Assembly: GCF_000813965.1 (NCBI RefSeq)
Contig: NZ_JWLI01000006.1
Coordinates: 124,001 to 188,000, forward strand
Source of the DNA: Leisingera sp. ANG-M7
GTDB lineage: Bacteria > Pseudomonadota > Alphaproteobacteria > Rhodobacterales > Rhodobacteraceae
DNA: 64,000 nt
Direction of reading: 5' to 3'
The notes under the pieces were generated by a model, which was not told the DNA's origin, did not search any database, and saw only the letters and a list, made by a program, of their open reading frames with translations. How positions within the stretch are numbered: the first letter of the stretch is position 1; each line of letters starts with the position of its first letter. Below are positions 1 to 10,168 of this stretch, piece by piece. The position numbers and the translations under genes are program-made.

Positions 1-1335
1 TCCATGATGCAGCGCGAGCGCTACGCGATGCCGGATGTGCGCAAGTCCATCTTCGACTTCATTTGGGAAGACGCGAGCCCAGATCTTTTGGAGGTGGCTG
101 GACGCATCGGCTCCATCAGCCGGTCTGGAAAGGATGAGGAGGGCGCGAACATTGGCAACTTGCGGGCAAGCTCTTTCGGGTCTGTTGGCACGATGCGGGA
201 CGTGCGTGGAAATCGCCTTTCCCGATTGTTCGATTTCACATCTGAGGAGATCCAAAGAGGAGCCAAAAAGATAAAGGACGTTGAAGAGGTTGTAAAAAAC
301 CAGACCTCCGACTTCTCGAATTCGAAATGGGTTCAGAGTTTGGCAAGTCAAGAAGACAGAGCCGAGTTAAGTGCTGAAAAGGGAATCCTCTGGTTCCCGC
401 TCGAAGACCTCGAAGCGCGCAGCGGTCAATTCAAGAACGTGCTTGGCTTGGCCACATTTGACCGTTTCAGCAGTCGAGGAGAGCAGTTCCGCTCGATTTC
501 TGCGCTCTCACTATTCGCGGCAATCGGCGAGCTTCTGGCGCGAGATGACGTCAGCGATCTTGGCGCAATGGCACCGACCTCGACTATGCCTGCCTTTATG
601 CCAGACGCGAAAGTGGCCCGCGAAGGGGCGATCGATGTCTCATCCACTTCTGCAAATGAGGAAGACGACAATAACGACGAGATCGAGACAGAAGACGAAA
701 GCTCCGGATATGCCGCGTTCCTGGAAAGCTTGCAGGCTTGGCATGAATTTGCGCGGGCGAACTCGGAACATGCAGCTTTGTCGCCGGCGATGCTGGCGCG
801 CGTTTCCGAACGAATTCACGACCAACTGATCGCGTTGGATGAAGCCGTGAAGGTGGACTGGAAGACGGGCCACATTCTTCATCGCCAGATCACAAACATT
901 TTGCATGCTTTGCTCGCAGTCTCGTCTGGTTGGTCCGGGCGTTTCGACTCGCCGAAAACCTCTGATCGCCCCCTTGTCGAGGGCCTACAACGTGCCGCCG
1001 CAGATGATGCGCGCAGGTTCCATTCGCTGGCCGCAATTGTGATTTCCTGCCCGCTTGTCTGGGCGTTCCTCAATCCAGAAGAAACCTACAAGCAAAGTGG
1101 GACCAACCTTCAGGTTCTGCGCGTTGAGGTCGAGAAAGCCCTGACGACTTGGCAGGAGGCGCGCGGGTCCAAAGAGGCGACATTCGATCCGGAGTGGTTA
1201 AAAGCTCCGGAAATAGAAATCGCAATCGGGCGCAGCAACAAAAGCAAGTCTCAACGAACGTTAAGGCAAAATGGCTTTTTCGATGTTCTGAACGTAGTGC
1301 CTTGCTATTCACCGAAATCCGGCACCTCAAAATGA
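1..1335 (+). CDS. rdrA: RdrA-like ATPase subunit of RADAR, C-terminal part only
   Basis: The frame is open from the first base and ends at TGA 1333-1335, so about 444 residues of the C-terminal half are visible and the start lies upstream of the window. The visible part has no Walker motifs or other domain I can name; it has a short acidic stretch (EEDDNNDEIETEDE) in the middle. The call rests on context: its stop overlaps the start of the adenosine-deaminase-like RdrB gene by 4 nt (ATGA), which is the rdrA-rdrB arrangement. In known RADAR, RdrA is a large AAA+-type ATPase whose N-terminal half carries the P-loop, and it works with RdrB in a phage-triggered, adenosine-deaminating assembly. 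The N-terminal ATPase domain must be upstream; its absence would overturn the call. Confidence 0.72.
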   Translation, partial: SMMQRERYAMPDVRKSIFDFIWEDASPDLLEVAGRIGSISRSGKDEEGANIGNLRASSFGSVGTMRDVRGNRLSRLFDFTSEEIQRGAKKIKDVEEVVKNQTSDFSNSKWVQSLASQEDRAELSAEKGILWFPLEDLEARSGQFKNVLGLATFDRFSSRGEQFRSISALSLFAAIGELLARDDVSDLGAMAPTSTMPAFMPDAKVAREGAIDVSSTSANEEDDNNDEIETEDESSGYAAFLESLQAWHEFARANSEHAALSPAMLARVSERIHDQLIALDEAVKVDWKTGHILHRQITNILHALLAVSSGWSGRFDSPKTSDRPLVEGLQRAAADDARRFHSLAAIVISCPLVWAFLNPEETYKQSGTNLQVLRVEVEKALTTWQEARGSKEATFDPEWLKAPEIEIAIGRSNKSKSQRTLRQNGFFDVLNVVPCYSPKSGTSK

Positions 1336-3950
1336 TCGACGACGAGCCCGAGCAAAAAGCCCGGCTTCGCGGGTTGATTGATATTGCCAAGGCAACGCTC
1401 TCGAACGTGCATCTTGCCCAATTTCTCGAGCACGAGGCGCCGGAACGCCGGACCGCGGACCAGCTTCAATCACTATGGGGACAGCATAAAAAGCGCGATG
1501 CGCTGAAGGCGGCTCATGCAAGCGGGCGCTTTCTTCACTACCGTAAGTTGAAGCCAAAGCTGACGGACGAAGCCATCGAGAACCGCATTGCCTTGACCGC
1601 GGCGGAATTGGATCGTGAGACGCGCACAAGCCGTCGCAATATTCTTGATGACCCGTCCAAATGCCTGGTCCCGGTCCTCACCCGTCTGGGCGAAACGTTC
1701 CTTTGCGAAGGGCGCGACGGGTCTTTGCGTGTGCATACGCGGCTATTGGCCGAATGGCAGGACTTGATCCTTGTTGTTCCTCCAATGTTGATCACGGCGG
1801 CTTGGATGGCGGCGCGCCGACCAACATCATGCGAAGACCGCCAATCTCTCTCGGCAGTGAAGAGCTTTCAGAAGCGGGTACAGGGATGGCTGTGCGACAG
1901 CACTCTACCCGTGGATGACGACCCTTTCTTGGATCAGCTCTGCCGGTCGGAAGGGCTTGACGAGACGCACATGCACCTGAATGGCACCACTGAAGCGGAC
2001 AAGATCTGGATCGACGCGCTACGGCGCCCCGACGCCGTTGTCGGAGCGCTGTCGCACAAGGTCGTATCGCGGGAGGGCGGCTTGCATGTTGCAATCGGGA
2101 ACGGCGTTGAGCGGCTGCTTCAGCAAGAAGACCAAAATCTCTCGCCAAGGCGTCTCAGAGCTCGGGTGGAACAGGCAATTGCCCTTAAGGCCTTTCTTTT
2201 GGAAGAAGTGCTTCAAGATCGCCCGAAGGACGCTCAAGCGGCCAACATTTCTTACAAAAATGCTGTCGAGAACCGAATTGCCGAATCCCAAGTATCGAGG
2301 ACAACCGCTGAAGCGCTGCATCTGATCGACATCATCGGAATGCTCGATCAACCGGAGGCCCGCGAGATGTATGGCGTGGCGTTCTACTGGTATGCTCTGC
2401 TGCGCGCACAATTCTGCCGCCTGTTGGTCCAGCAGGTTTCACAGATGGGCTTTGATCAGTTTCAACATATTACTTTGAACGAACTGCGGGAAACGACGGA
2501 AAAGGACTTCGCCGATCGGTTCCGGCAGATCGAACGAGGTGTGCAGGCGCCGGTCGATTTCCTTGAGGGGCGATTTGCTCCAAAGACGACACCAGATGCC
2601 ACTGCAAAACGCCTTATGCAAATGTTGAGCGGGTATCTGGAGTTCTTGGACGAGAAACCAGACGGAACGCCGCGAAAGCATCGAAATCGCCATCTATCCG
2701 ATCCCAAAAAGACCCCGATCTCACTTTCGGAACTCATTCGATTGATCCGAGTTTTTGAAAACGGTTCTGATAGCTTTCCGCCCAGTGAACGCCGATTGCG
2801 GCTGGGCTTGGTTGCGCATTTTATCAAGCGAACCGACGGGGGCGAACTGGAAAAGTTCTATCAACGGACGCAGCCTACACCAGTCTGTCGAGACGCCAGA
2901 GTGAGACGTGAAGCCGATCAGGCCGCGCGGGCTCTGGTCGTCTTGATGAAAAGCACCTCAGGTCTGTCAGAGCTTATCCGCGGAGTAGATGCCGCCAGCA
3001 ACGAGAGGCACGCTGGCCCCGAGGTCTTCGCACAGGTCTTTCGCAGGATGCGGCGGGCGGGCGTGCAACGCTTTACGTATCACGTTGGAGAAGATTTCGT
3101 TCACTTGGCCTCAGGTCTTCGCGCCATCTCGGAGGCCGTTCATTTCCTGGATCTCTCCGCTGGGTGTCGCATTGGCCATGGAACCGCGGCAGGCCTGTCG
3201 CCGGACAGATGGTGGAAAGCCCAAGGCGATGCGGTCGTCCAAACCCTCGAAGATCGCTTGGATGATCTCGTCTTCGTATGGGGTCTGCTGCGACAAAAGT
3301 CTTTGCTGGCAGAGAAAATCGTCCTGATCGAGATGGAAATCCGTCGTTTGGCCATGCGGATTTGGAAAACTCCTGCTCTTACACCTGACGTTCTGCACCG
3401 TGCTTGGAAGCTGCGGCGCATTGATCCGATTGTGCGAACATATGGACGTTATGACGTGGATCCTGACCGAAACGCAGAGATCAAGATGTTTCGTGACAGC
3501 GCGGTAAAGGACCCGGACGCACATTCTCAGTTTCTTCGGCGCCATGGTATCGACGTAGAAGCAGACGTTTTGGCTCGCGCAAGGCAGCCGATCTTTGTCG
3601 AGCAGGCCTCGGATGTCTTGTCCGCGGATGTCCTGCTGGTCGTTCAATCTGCGGTTCTGGAACTGCTGCAATGCCGTAGCATCGGCATCGAAACCTTGCC
3701 CAGCAGCAACGTGCGCATCAGCATCCATGAAACCTACGACGATCACCATATCAGCAGGTGGCTGGGATATGGCAGTAACTTCTGCCCCACTTCGGTCGTT
3801 GTCGGCTCGGATGACCCAGGCATTTTCGCCACCAGCCTGCGCATGGAGTACGCCCATATAAAGCGAGCGCTGCAGGCCCATGGCGCCGGAATGCATGCCG
3901 ATGCCAACCTGCAAGAGATGTGTAAAGCCTCTAAAAGGTATCGCTTTTGA
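1332..3950 (+). CDS. rdrB: RdrB-like divergent adenosine deaminase of RADAR
   Basis: This is an 872-residue protein with scattered adenosine deaminase metal-site motifs: THMHLNGT near residue 212 (the HxH that binds zinc), HVGEDF near 583 (His and catalytic Glu), RIGHG near 611 and GSDDPG near 825 (the Asp pair). Normal adenosine deaminases are about 350 residues, so the long N-terminus and the insertion between the first two motifs match RdrB rather than a housekeeping enzyme. I chose ATG 1332 because it overlaps the upstream stop as ATGA; the frame is open back to 1149, but that part lies inside rdrA. RdrB is known as the deaminase subunit that acts with RdrA during phage infection; whether the target in vivo is RNA or free nucleotides is outside what sequence shows. 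No third RADAR gene (such as a SLATT membrane protein) is seen downstream. Confidence 0.88.
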   Translation: MIDDEPEQKARLRGLIDIAKATLSNVHLAQFLEHEAPERRTADQLQSLWGQHKKRDALKAAHASGRFLHYRKLKPKLTDEAIENRIALTAAELDRETRTSRRNILDDPSKCLVPVLTRLGETFLCEGRDGSLRVHTRLLAEWQDLILVVPPMLITAAWMAARRPTSCEDRQSLSAVKSFQKRVQGWLCDSTLPVDDDPFLDQLCRSEGLDETHMHLNGTTEADKIWIDALRRPDAVVGALSHKVVSREGGLHVAIGNGVERLLQQEDQNLSPRRLRARVEQAIALKAFLLEEVLQDRPKDAQAANISYKNAVENRIAESQVSRTTAEALHLIDIIGMLDQPEAREMYGVAFYWYALLRAQFCRLLVQQVSQMGFDQFQHITLNELRETTEKDFADRFRQIERGVQAPVDFLEGRFAPKTTPDATAKRLMQMLSGYLEFLDEKPDGTPRKHRNRHLSDPKKTPISLSELIRLIRVFENGSDSFPPSERRLRLGLVAHFIKRTDGGELEKFYQRTQPTPVCRDARVRREADQAARALVVLMKSTSGLSELIRGVDAASNERHAGPEVFAQVFRRMRRAGVQRFTYHVGEDFVHLASGLRAISEAVHFLDLSAGCRIGHGTAAGLSPDRWWKAQGDAVVQTLEDRLDDLVFVWGLLRQKSLLAEKIVLIEMEIRRLAMRIWKTPALTPDVLHRAWKLRRIDPIVRTYGRYDVDPDRNAEIKMFRDSAVKDPDAHSQFLRRHGIDVEADVLARARQPIFVEQASDVLSADVLLVVQSAVLELLQCRSIGIETLPSSNVRISIHETYDDHHISRWLGYGSNFCPTSVVVGSDDPGIFATSLRMEYAHIKRALQAHGAGMHADANLQEMCKASKRYRF

Positions 3951-5141
3951 CGGCCAAAATCTATGTAGGCACGAGGCGAGTTCATCTTTGCTTTGAGAAT
4001 GACGCGCAGATGATTTGGTGGAAACTTCGCAATGCCCGCTCCCAGCGCATCTTGTTCGTTGGTGGTTGGTGCAGCGAATGACTGGAGTCCAACCTCGGTG
4101 CATGAAGGGTGCGAACGGCTCTTTGTCGACGTTCACGGTTGTTGCAGCAAAGGTCCACTGTGAACCCGAAGTGATCGCGCACGAATTAACATGTTTTACA
4201 GATGCAGAATTGCCCGTTTCTTGCTCAGGGGCCAAACCGATTCCAAGTTCACTGATAGAGAATGACTTCGATCGAAAGCGATGTTGATTAAACTGCGACA
4301 ACCCGGCATCTGTCGGTGTGTGCTGGCATTGCGCTGGCTCTCAAGTCGTCAACCCCAAGGAGACAGGAGATGACGATTTTCCGTCATGCGGCGGGATCAG
4401 TCTCGATCAATTCGATCGGATCAGTGTCCTGGTTCCGATGGATTGCTTCTTTCAGCGCATCGGCGAGTAAACAGAGTTCCTCGACGATGGGCGAGGCAGG
4501 GTCGATTTCGGTGAAACATGCTGCTTCGAGGGGCTCGAACTCGTGCACATTGCTCAGAGTTAGAAGATCATGGAGTGTGACGATCCCGCGTTTCAGTTTT
4601 TCTGTGAGCATGCGTTCGCCAGTGATGTCGTCAAGAAGGGCCTGCGTCCGGCGCAGTGCGGGTTGGGCGCCTCACTTTGAGACAGAGAAGCGGGATACAA
4701 GTTAGGTGGCCCGCTATGCTGCGCCGATTTCGCTTCGGTTTTCTGATGTTAAAGGGTGCGCATACCAGACCTGTTGAGCGCCGACGGGCCGGGGCTTTTC
4801 AAGGAAGTCGGTGCCGGGGCAGCCCGACTGAAATTTGGCATCGCGCGGTAATGTGGTTTGAACGCCCGCTCGTGTCTTCAGCGCCATATCGGGACAGGCT
4901 GCGTCCGGGCCTATCCGATGGCCCAATAAAGGATCCTGCTCGCCATGGTGCCCAAGGGGGGGCGGTTTCCTCGTAACCACTGTAATGTTCCAGAGCCCCT
5001 TGGCGACAGTGTCATTTGCAGACGATACGTTCAATCGGAGCTGTATTCAGAATTTTTAACACGGTCCATCATAGCGATATGCAAAGAACCGCGCGTTTGC
5101 TCGAGTGAAATTAGCAAGCGAGATGTAATAGTGTCCTGCAC
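3951..5141. other. Gene-poor spacer between RADAR and the helicase operon
   Basis: This stretch of about 1.2 kb separates two convergent units (rdrB on the plus strand, the helicase operon on the minus strand). Open frames exist on both strands but are short, Ser/Arg/Pro-rich and without good ribosome binding sites. The only protein-like one is the minus-strand frame at 4384-4611, listed separately. I found no tRNA, no repeat array and no recognisable transposase. It may be a decayed junction between two cargo modules. Confidence 0.5.
4384..4611 (-). CDS. Small acidic hypothetical protein or C-terminal gene remnant
   Basis: This is a 75-residue frame with an acidic, helix-like composition (for example ASPIVEELCLLADALKEAI) that looks more like a real protein than its overlapping frames. 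There is no Shine-Dalgarno sequence before ATG 4611. The protein-like reading continues upstream without a start (about 20 codons, including LRRTQALLDDITGE) until an in-frame TGA at 4672-4674. That suggests the 3' end of a decayed gene rather than an intact small gene. No family is recognised. A strong purine-rich box (AAGGAG) before ATG 4370 on the opposite strand leads into a low-complexity frame that I do not believe. Confidence 0.3.
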   Translation of the reverse strand: MLTEKLKRGIVTLHDLLTLSNVHEFEPLEAACFTEIDPASPIVEELCLLADALKEAIHRNQDTDPIELIETDPAA

Positions 5142-8100
5142 TCAGCACGGGCGCAGGCTGATCTGGAGTGCCGAAAGGTCAATGTCGCATTCCGCATTTT
5201 CGACGGTGTCAAGAAACGACAACAAGTCGTCCTGCCGTGGTTGACCAAAGGCGAGACGATAAAGGGCCACCGAGCGTTTGAGCCAGTCGAGCAGAGCAGC
5301 TTCGCGGCTGTAGGGCAGGGATAGCACGTACCGCTCGATGCAGGTTTCACCGTCAAGAAGCCAGAAAGGTTCCAGATCGCCGGGGCGTCTCGCTTGCCCA
5401 TGCGCAGACTCGAACATGGCGCGCCAGGGATCAGCATGCAGATCGCAGTCCTTCAGAGGCTGACCGTACCCTGCCGCAAGGTTTAACCTGACCGCGTGGT
5501 TCTTGTATCGATGAACACGGCCTTCACGTTGTTCGAGGTCCACCGGATTGGCGGGAAGATTCCAATGCACCAGCCGGTGGCAGTATGGATGGAAATCAAG
5601 TCCTTCCTGGCCAACGGACGTGGAGGCAAGGACAAAAGGTCTGAAGGGGGAGTTGAATGCGGTCCGAACCGTATCTGTCCGCTGCGCCCCTTCTTCCTGA
5701 CCTTTCTGCAGCAGACGCGTTGCGAAACGGCCCCGCATCTTGAGTTTAGAAGATATTTTCAGGCTGTTTCGCTTCACCTTGTACCGCTTGATGTCGATCT
5801 GAGCGGGCTTGAGTGAGAGCGCGTGGTCGATTGTCTCGGCAAGGCTGGTGACGGCGAGGCTTGGATCCTTGTCCATCAACCCCTCGGATTCCAGCAAACC
5901 ATGAAGGTACTCGTCCAAAACCGATTGCAGATCATGCTCGAGGCAGTACCTCAGGACCGAATGCCAATAGGTGTCATCGCTCTCGCTACGGAGCAGGGCC
6001 TGACTTTCGGGTTGATTGAACAAACTGCGGAAGGCCATCCCGATCCTGGTGGCAGCATTCAGCATCGCCGGATCATCGAGCTCCAGGGGGGGGACGACTC
6101 GTTTCAAGGCCCGCAGCGCACAGGTTGCAGGGCTGCCAAGCGCCATGTCCGTGAGATGGCGCAGCAAGGTCTCTGCATCCGGATGTCCGTACAGGGCGTC
6201 GCTTCTGGCAGCGTCGCTCAAAGCTTTCAGGTGATCGTACCAGCCATCCTGGCCATCGGTCCGCACGACGTCCGTGAGGATGTCACCCCCGGCCAGCCAC
6301 GCGTCAAAGGAGGTGTGGCCTACATCCAAGGCCGCCGCACAAGCCCAGTCCCACGTCATGGCACGTTCGGCGGGGTCGTCGCGGGACTTTCTTGATCTGT
6401 TTCCCGCGACAACACCGCGCTGGACAGGGTGTAGGCGCGCGCCCAGACCCGCCGACAGGGCGCGCAGGCGGTGGGACGCCTCGGCTTGCATGGCGGCAGC
6501 GCCGGCGACGGGGCCTGCGCTACGGTAAATTTCCAAGGGATCAACCGCCGCCGCCAGCGTCGGAGAGGGGATCACGAGGGGCAAGGCGCGAAGCCCGGTC
6601 AGGCGGTTGTTCGCCTTGATCCGATGAAATCGCAAAGGTTGTGAGCTTTTCTCGAAGGCCTCCGAAAAGCCGTGTTTCTGTCGATCGCCCATGCCCATCT
6701 CTCGCTCGCTTGCATAGGAAAGGAGCGCGGCAATCGCGTCAGGGACCATTGCCCACTGGGAGAAGATCAGGACTTTGCTCGCAGTCACCCGGGGTCCGAA
6801 ATAGGGCATGCTGGGCGGCATCCAGAGACGCCGCGCCATGTCATCCTTGAAGGCGATGTTCTGGAGTGCGCGCATGCGCCCATTGTTGAGCGGCAGCGGG
6901 CGGTAAGCTTCGACAGCTTTGATGTCTATCTGCGCAATTTTTGCGTCGCGGATCGCATCCAGAAGGGCTCGGCTTGGTGTATCCTTGAGGTGGTCCAGGC
7001 GCTGTCCCAGCTTATAGTCACGCATAAAGCTAAGCAGGTAGGGTGCGGACTTCCAATATTCGACTATTCCAGGAGCGTCGGCCGCCTCTGCCACCCGAGC
7101 TATGGCGCGCGCTTCCACCAGGTCGGCGGATTCGATCGTGACCGGCACCTCGATGTCACGCATCATAGCGTCCCGCTCGGCGGTCTCGGCAACGCGTTCT
7201 GTGCGGGCGATGACCTGGCGCAAGCGCTTCTCTATACCGGTCTTGATCGCGCGGGCGTCCTCGAAACTGCCGGGGAGCCCCTGCATTGCCAGCCGGTAGC
7301 GGCGCAACTCGTTTTCAAGTTCGGCGCGGACCGCCGGACCGTTGTCGCCGAACAGAAAGTTCAGGACATCCAGGAATTCGCGGTAGTGATCGCCGGCATC
7401 TGCATCGTCGTCTCGCAGGGACAGCATACGGTAAGGAGTGGCAGACAGAAGCAAGACCTTAGATCGGTTGCCATTCGGGTCTTCCGCGTTGAATAGCTTG
7501 CGTGCAAGGTCGGCCGCTTCACCGTCGCCGTTCAGAAGTTCCGTGAACCTCTGGAATTCATCGAGCACGATCAGGTCGGGTTCCAGTGCCTCGGCGCTTT
7601 CTCGTGCGAGGATTGTCCGGAGTTCGCCAACGATGGTCTCCCGCCGCCGGTTCAGATTTATATCGTTTCCACGCCAGCTCTTATAACATTGGGCGCAGTC
7701 TTCAAGCTCTTGCAACAGGTCGGGTCGCGCGGCGACCGCGCCCTGGAACCGGGCGGAGATCTGCGGCTCGACGGGCTGCTGATCGACCCACTCACGCGTT
7801 TTGCACCATCCTCGAGCCCCAGCATACCCCTGCAGCATTTTCGCGACGGCGCTCCGATCCTTTAAGAGCCGCCAGATAAGTTTCAAGATCAGCGCGCGCT
7901 CCTGCTTCAAGCCGCCGCCTTGCTTGAGGTCCAGCGAGGTCCCCGGCGTCAGACTGAAGAAATTGACACCCTTTTTCTTGATGCCTCCGGCCCGTGCCAG
8001 CTCAAGCGCGAGCATGGTGAGCCGCGTCGGCAGGACGCGCGAGTGCTCACCGCCCATGACGTTTAGTCGCGCGACGTTCTGTTTCGCGATTGCGCCGTTC

Positions 8101-8333
8101 GAGCAGATATAAACGATGTCGATACGCGGAACGGTATCCTGCAGAGCCTCGATGGCCCGGGCGATCACCCCGCGCGCCACCATCGTCTTGCCAAGGCCGA
8201 CTTCGTCGGCAACAAGGAAGTGTCGCACCGCGTCGTGATCCACGAGTAGTCGCCTTGCGACGTAGTCAACCGTCTTGCGTTGAAAGGCCTTGAGCGGGCG
8301 AAGTGCTGCTTCGGCCGAGAAACAATCGGTCAT
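5142..8333 (-). CDS. Large SF2 (DEAD/SNF2-like) helicase, last gene of the WYL operon
   Basis: This is a 1063-residue ATPase with a full superfamily 2 motif set: VADEVGLGKT (motif I) near residue 40, IVLDEFQRF (DExx-type Walker B) near 251, LLLSATPY (motif III) near 293, and in the C-terminal RecA domain STSVGQEGLDFH and QREGRVHRY (motif VI) near 934. The C-terminal motifs are of the SNF2/RapA kind, suggesting translocation on duplex nucleic acid. About 450 residues between the two RecA halves are unassigned. ATG 8333 is chosen because it overlaps the upstream stop as ATGA; an upstream in-frame start (8372) would lie inside the PLD gene. It is the last gene of a six-gene minus-strand operon. 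Its partners, a PLD-fold protein and DUF6361, point to phage or plasmid defence; that role is inference. Confidence 0.85.
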   Translation of the reverse strand: MTDCFSAEAALRPLKAFQRKTVDYVARRLLVDHDAVRHFLVADEVGLGKTMVARGVIARAIEALQDTVPRIDIVYICSNGAIAKQNVARLNVMGGEHSRVLPTRLTMLALELARAGGIKKKGVNFFSLTPGTSLDLKQGGGLKQERALILKLIWRLLKDRSAVAKMLQGYAGARGWCKTREWVDQQPVEPQISARFQGAVAARPDLLQELEDCAQCYKSWRGNDINLNRRRETIVGELRTILARESAEALEPDLIVLDEFQRFTELLNGDGEAADLARKLFNAEDPNGNRSKVLLLSATPYRMLSLRDDDADAGDHYREFLDVLNFLFGDNGPAVRAELENELRRYRLAMQGLPGSFEDARAIKTGIEKRLRQVIARTERVAETAERDAMMRDIEVPVTIESADLVEARAIARVAEAADAPGIVEYWKSAPYLLSFMRDYKLGQRLDHLKDTPSRALLDAIRDAKIAQIDIKAVEAYRPLPLNNGRMRALQNIAFKDDMARRLWMPPSMPYFGPRVTASKVLIFSQWAMVPDAIAALLSYASEREMGMGDRQKHGFSEAFEKSSQPLRFHRIKANNRLTGLRALPLVIPSPTLAAAVDPLEIYRSAGPVAGAAAMQAEASHRLRALSAGLGARLHPVQRGVVAGNRSRKSRDDPAERAMTWDWACAAALDVGHTSFDAWLAGGDILTDVVRTDGQDGWYDHLKALSDAARSDALYGHPDAETLLRHLTDMALGSPATCALRALKRVVPPLELDDPAMLNAATRIGMAFRSLFNQPESQALLRSESDDTYWHSVLRYCLEHDLQSVLDEYLHGLLESEGLMDKDPSLAVTSLAETIDHALSLKPAQIDIKRYKVKRNSLKISSKLKMRGRFATRLLQKGQEEGAQRTDTVRTAFNSPFRPFVLASTSVGQEGLDFHPYCHRLVHWNLPANPVDLEQREGRVHRYKNHAVRLNLAAGYGQPLKDCDLHADPWRAMFESAHGQARRPGDLEPFWLLDGETCIERYVLSLPYSREAALLDWLKRSVALYRLAFGQPRQDDLLSFLDTVENAECDIDLSALQISLRPC

Positions 8334-10168
8334 TGCGTCTTCTCCGAAATAACGGCCTGAAAGGTCTGCCACAGATGCAAAAAATCTTCGGGTATGACGT
8401 CGCTGCGCCCGGTGTCGGGGTCGCTGAGACGGGTGACCAGCCGTTCGATGTCGCGCAGCTGCCGACCGTCGCCCGACAGGGCCCGGACCATGTCCTCGAG
8501 GATCGGCGCGTCCTGGCCGGTACCGAAGGTACCCGAAAGGCTACCGTCTCGACCGGCGGAGAACAGGGCCTTTGCCGCATCGGACACGTCGGCCAGAAGC
8601 AGGCGGATATAGCGCAAGAAGGCGGTGCGGTTTTCGATCAAGGCGCGCAGGATCTCCGCGGTTCGGGCATAGGGCAAATCGACAAGCTCTGTCCCCAACG
8701 TGAATGTCAGTTCAAGACCGCTCTCGTCGTCGACCAGATTAACCCCGATCCAACGGGTTACATCCTTGAGTGCAAGGCGTGCCAGCAAGTGCTCTCTGTC
8801 ATAGAGAGACCGCAGCGAAATGCCATGTTCTATACCAGCGACGATGGGCCAAAGTCGCAACCGAATGCCCTCGGGGACGGCAACCTCCGTCCGGGAGGAG
8901 AGAAAGAGTCGAATTCTTCCTTCATCCTCTTCTTCGCAGCGCAACATCGGGTCAGATGTGGCCAGGTCGCGTCTGACGGCGTCCAGACGCTGTTCTGCTG
9001 CTTTCTCCACAAGAGTGTCAGGGTGATCAAAGGGCGCGAACTCCCGTAAAAAACGTCCCAGCCGCTCTGGCGACATCTGGTCCTGCACGGTGCCGATATC
9101 CTTGGTGTAACCCGAGAGGGTGGCAAAAACCTCGACATTGGTGCCACTGATCAGCGCAGGAGCCGTCGCATTGCCCGATCCAATTGTGATCTCAGTGCTT
9201 GAATAGCGCTCGGTGATGAAGGCTTTGGCATGGAGGCCACGAGCGGGAACCGGACCGGAGCCGTCCTCCTCGCCTTCATCGCCGTCCTCTGTCTCGGCCA
9301 TCTCGTCGAGCACTGCGATCTGATCGAACCGCGCGAGGGTTTCGGGTTGCAGGATGGCCAGTTCCTCAGCCCGGCTCAGAAGGCAGGCTTTAGCGGGGTC
9401 GATTCCGCGCGTGAGTGTCACAAGCGCCTTGTCGGTCACGAAGGGAGAAATGATGCCGAGTGTTCTGCCAATGCGGGGGCGCCAGACATCATCCGTCAGC
9501 CCATTGACCGCGAATCTGATGCTGCGAATGTGTTCGGGCTTATCCCACTCAGCGCGAGCCAGTTCATCCGCAAGAAAGGTGACCATGTCTTTCACGCGGT
9601 CCGGTGTCGGACGGCCGGAGGCGAGACCGGGCAGGGCGCGGACAAGCTTGACCAGCGGAGCGTTCTCTTCCCGCAAGGCAGTGGTTGCCGCGCCGTCCAG
9701 CGAAAGCGACAGGTCCCAAGAGGCGTCGGTTGTCAAATTACGGGACAGGAGCGCGAGGCGCAGGCGTGGCCGCCCGTGTCCACCTATAGGTGTGAAGCGC
9801 AGCAGCCAAAGCTTGGGGTGAAATGCGCCGTCACGCGGTGCGGTGACTTCGGTCACTGTCTCTTCGAGCAAGGCTGTCAGACGATTTGCCCCCTTGGGTA
9901 CGGCCTTTATCCGCCCCGCTTCGCAAAAGATGGCAATGCGGGCTGACAGCCGTTCCAGGCCTTCGAGCAGGGCCAGCGGGGTGTCCAGCGTCTCTTGCCG
10001 GTTCTCGGCCGCGTGGAAGGCAAGGGTTGCCGGAACCACCAACGCGGTTTCGAAATCCAGAGTGTAGGTCGTTGCCAGTGCGGCATCGAGGTCATAGCCC
10101 GCGGGCGCCCGCAGGATCTCGGCGTAGAGAGCCCGGTTTTCGGGATCGAGTGCCGCGTTATCCTGCAT
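8330..10168 (-). CDS. Phospholipase-D-fold (HKD) nuclease-like protein
   Basis: This 612-residue protein has two HxK motifs of the PLD superfamily: HPKLWLLRF near residue 117 and HAKAFITERYSSTEITIGSGN-like around residue 310, the latter followed by the small-residue GSGNA turn typical of the second half-site. Two half-sites in one chain would form one active site, as in PLD-type nucleases and some restriction enzymes. ATG 10168 follows an AAGGA box and overlaps the DUF6361 stop by 11 nt; a TTG two codons earlier is possible. The gene ends in an ATGA overlap with the helicase gene, so the two are probably made in fixed ratio. PLD plus SF2 helicase pairs are recurrent in defence (DISARM DrmC is one case), but the DUF1998 partner of DISARM is missing here. 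Confidence 0.8.
   Translation of the reverse strand: MQDNAALDPENRALYAEILRAPAGYDLDAALATTYTLDFETALVVPATLAFHAAENRQETLDTPLALLEGLERLSARIAIFCEAGRIKAVPKGANRLTALLEETVTEVTAPRDGAFHPKLWLLRFTPIGGHGRPRLRLALLSRNLTTDASWDLSLSLDGAATTALREENAPLVKLVRALPGLASGRPTPDRVKDMVTFLADELARAEWDKPEHIRSIRFAVNGLTDDVWRPRIGRTLGIISPFVTDKALVTLTRGIDPAKACLLSRAEELAILQPETLARFDQIAVLDEMAETEDGDEGEEDGSGPVPARGLHAKAFITERYSSTEITIGSGNATAPALISGTNVEVFATLSGYTKDIGTVQDQMSPERLGRFLREFAPFDHPDTLVEKAAEQRLDAVRRDLATSDPMLRCEEEDEGRIRLFLSSRTEVAVPEGIRLRLWPIVAGIEHGISLRSLYDREHLLARLALKDVTRWIGVNLVDDESGLELTFTLGTELVDLPYARTAEILRALIENRTAFLRYIRLLLADVSDAAKALFSAGRDGSLSGTFGTGQDAPILEDMVRALSGDGRQLRDIERLVTRLSDPDTGRSDVIPEDFLHLWQTFQAVISEKTQ

Noticed and set aside
3111-4301. 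Minus-strand frame of 396 codons overlapping the rdrB 3' end
   Set aside because: It overlaps the conserved RIGHG and SDDP region of RdrB and has no protein-like motif.
4316-4705. Plus-strand frame with a strong AAGGAG box near 4363
   Set aside because: The predicted protein is Ser/Arg-rich and low in complexity, and the opposite strand looks more protein-like.
5142-10168. Reading the helicase and PLD genes as DISARM
   Set aside because: No DUF1998 (DrmB), no DrmA-type helicase and no methyltransferase are present; PLD plus helicase alone is not enough.
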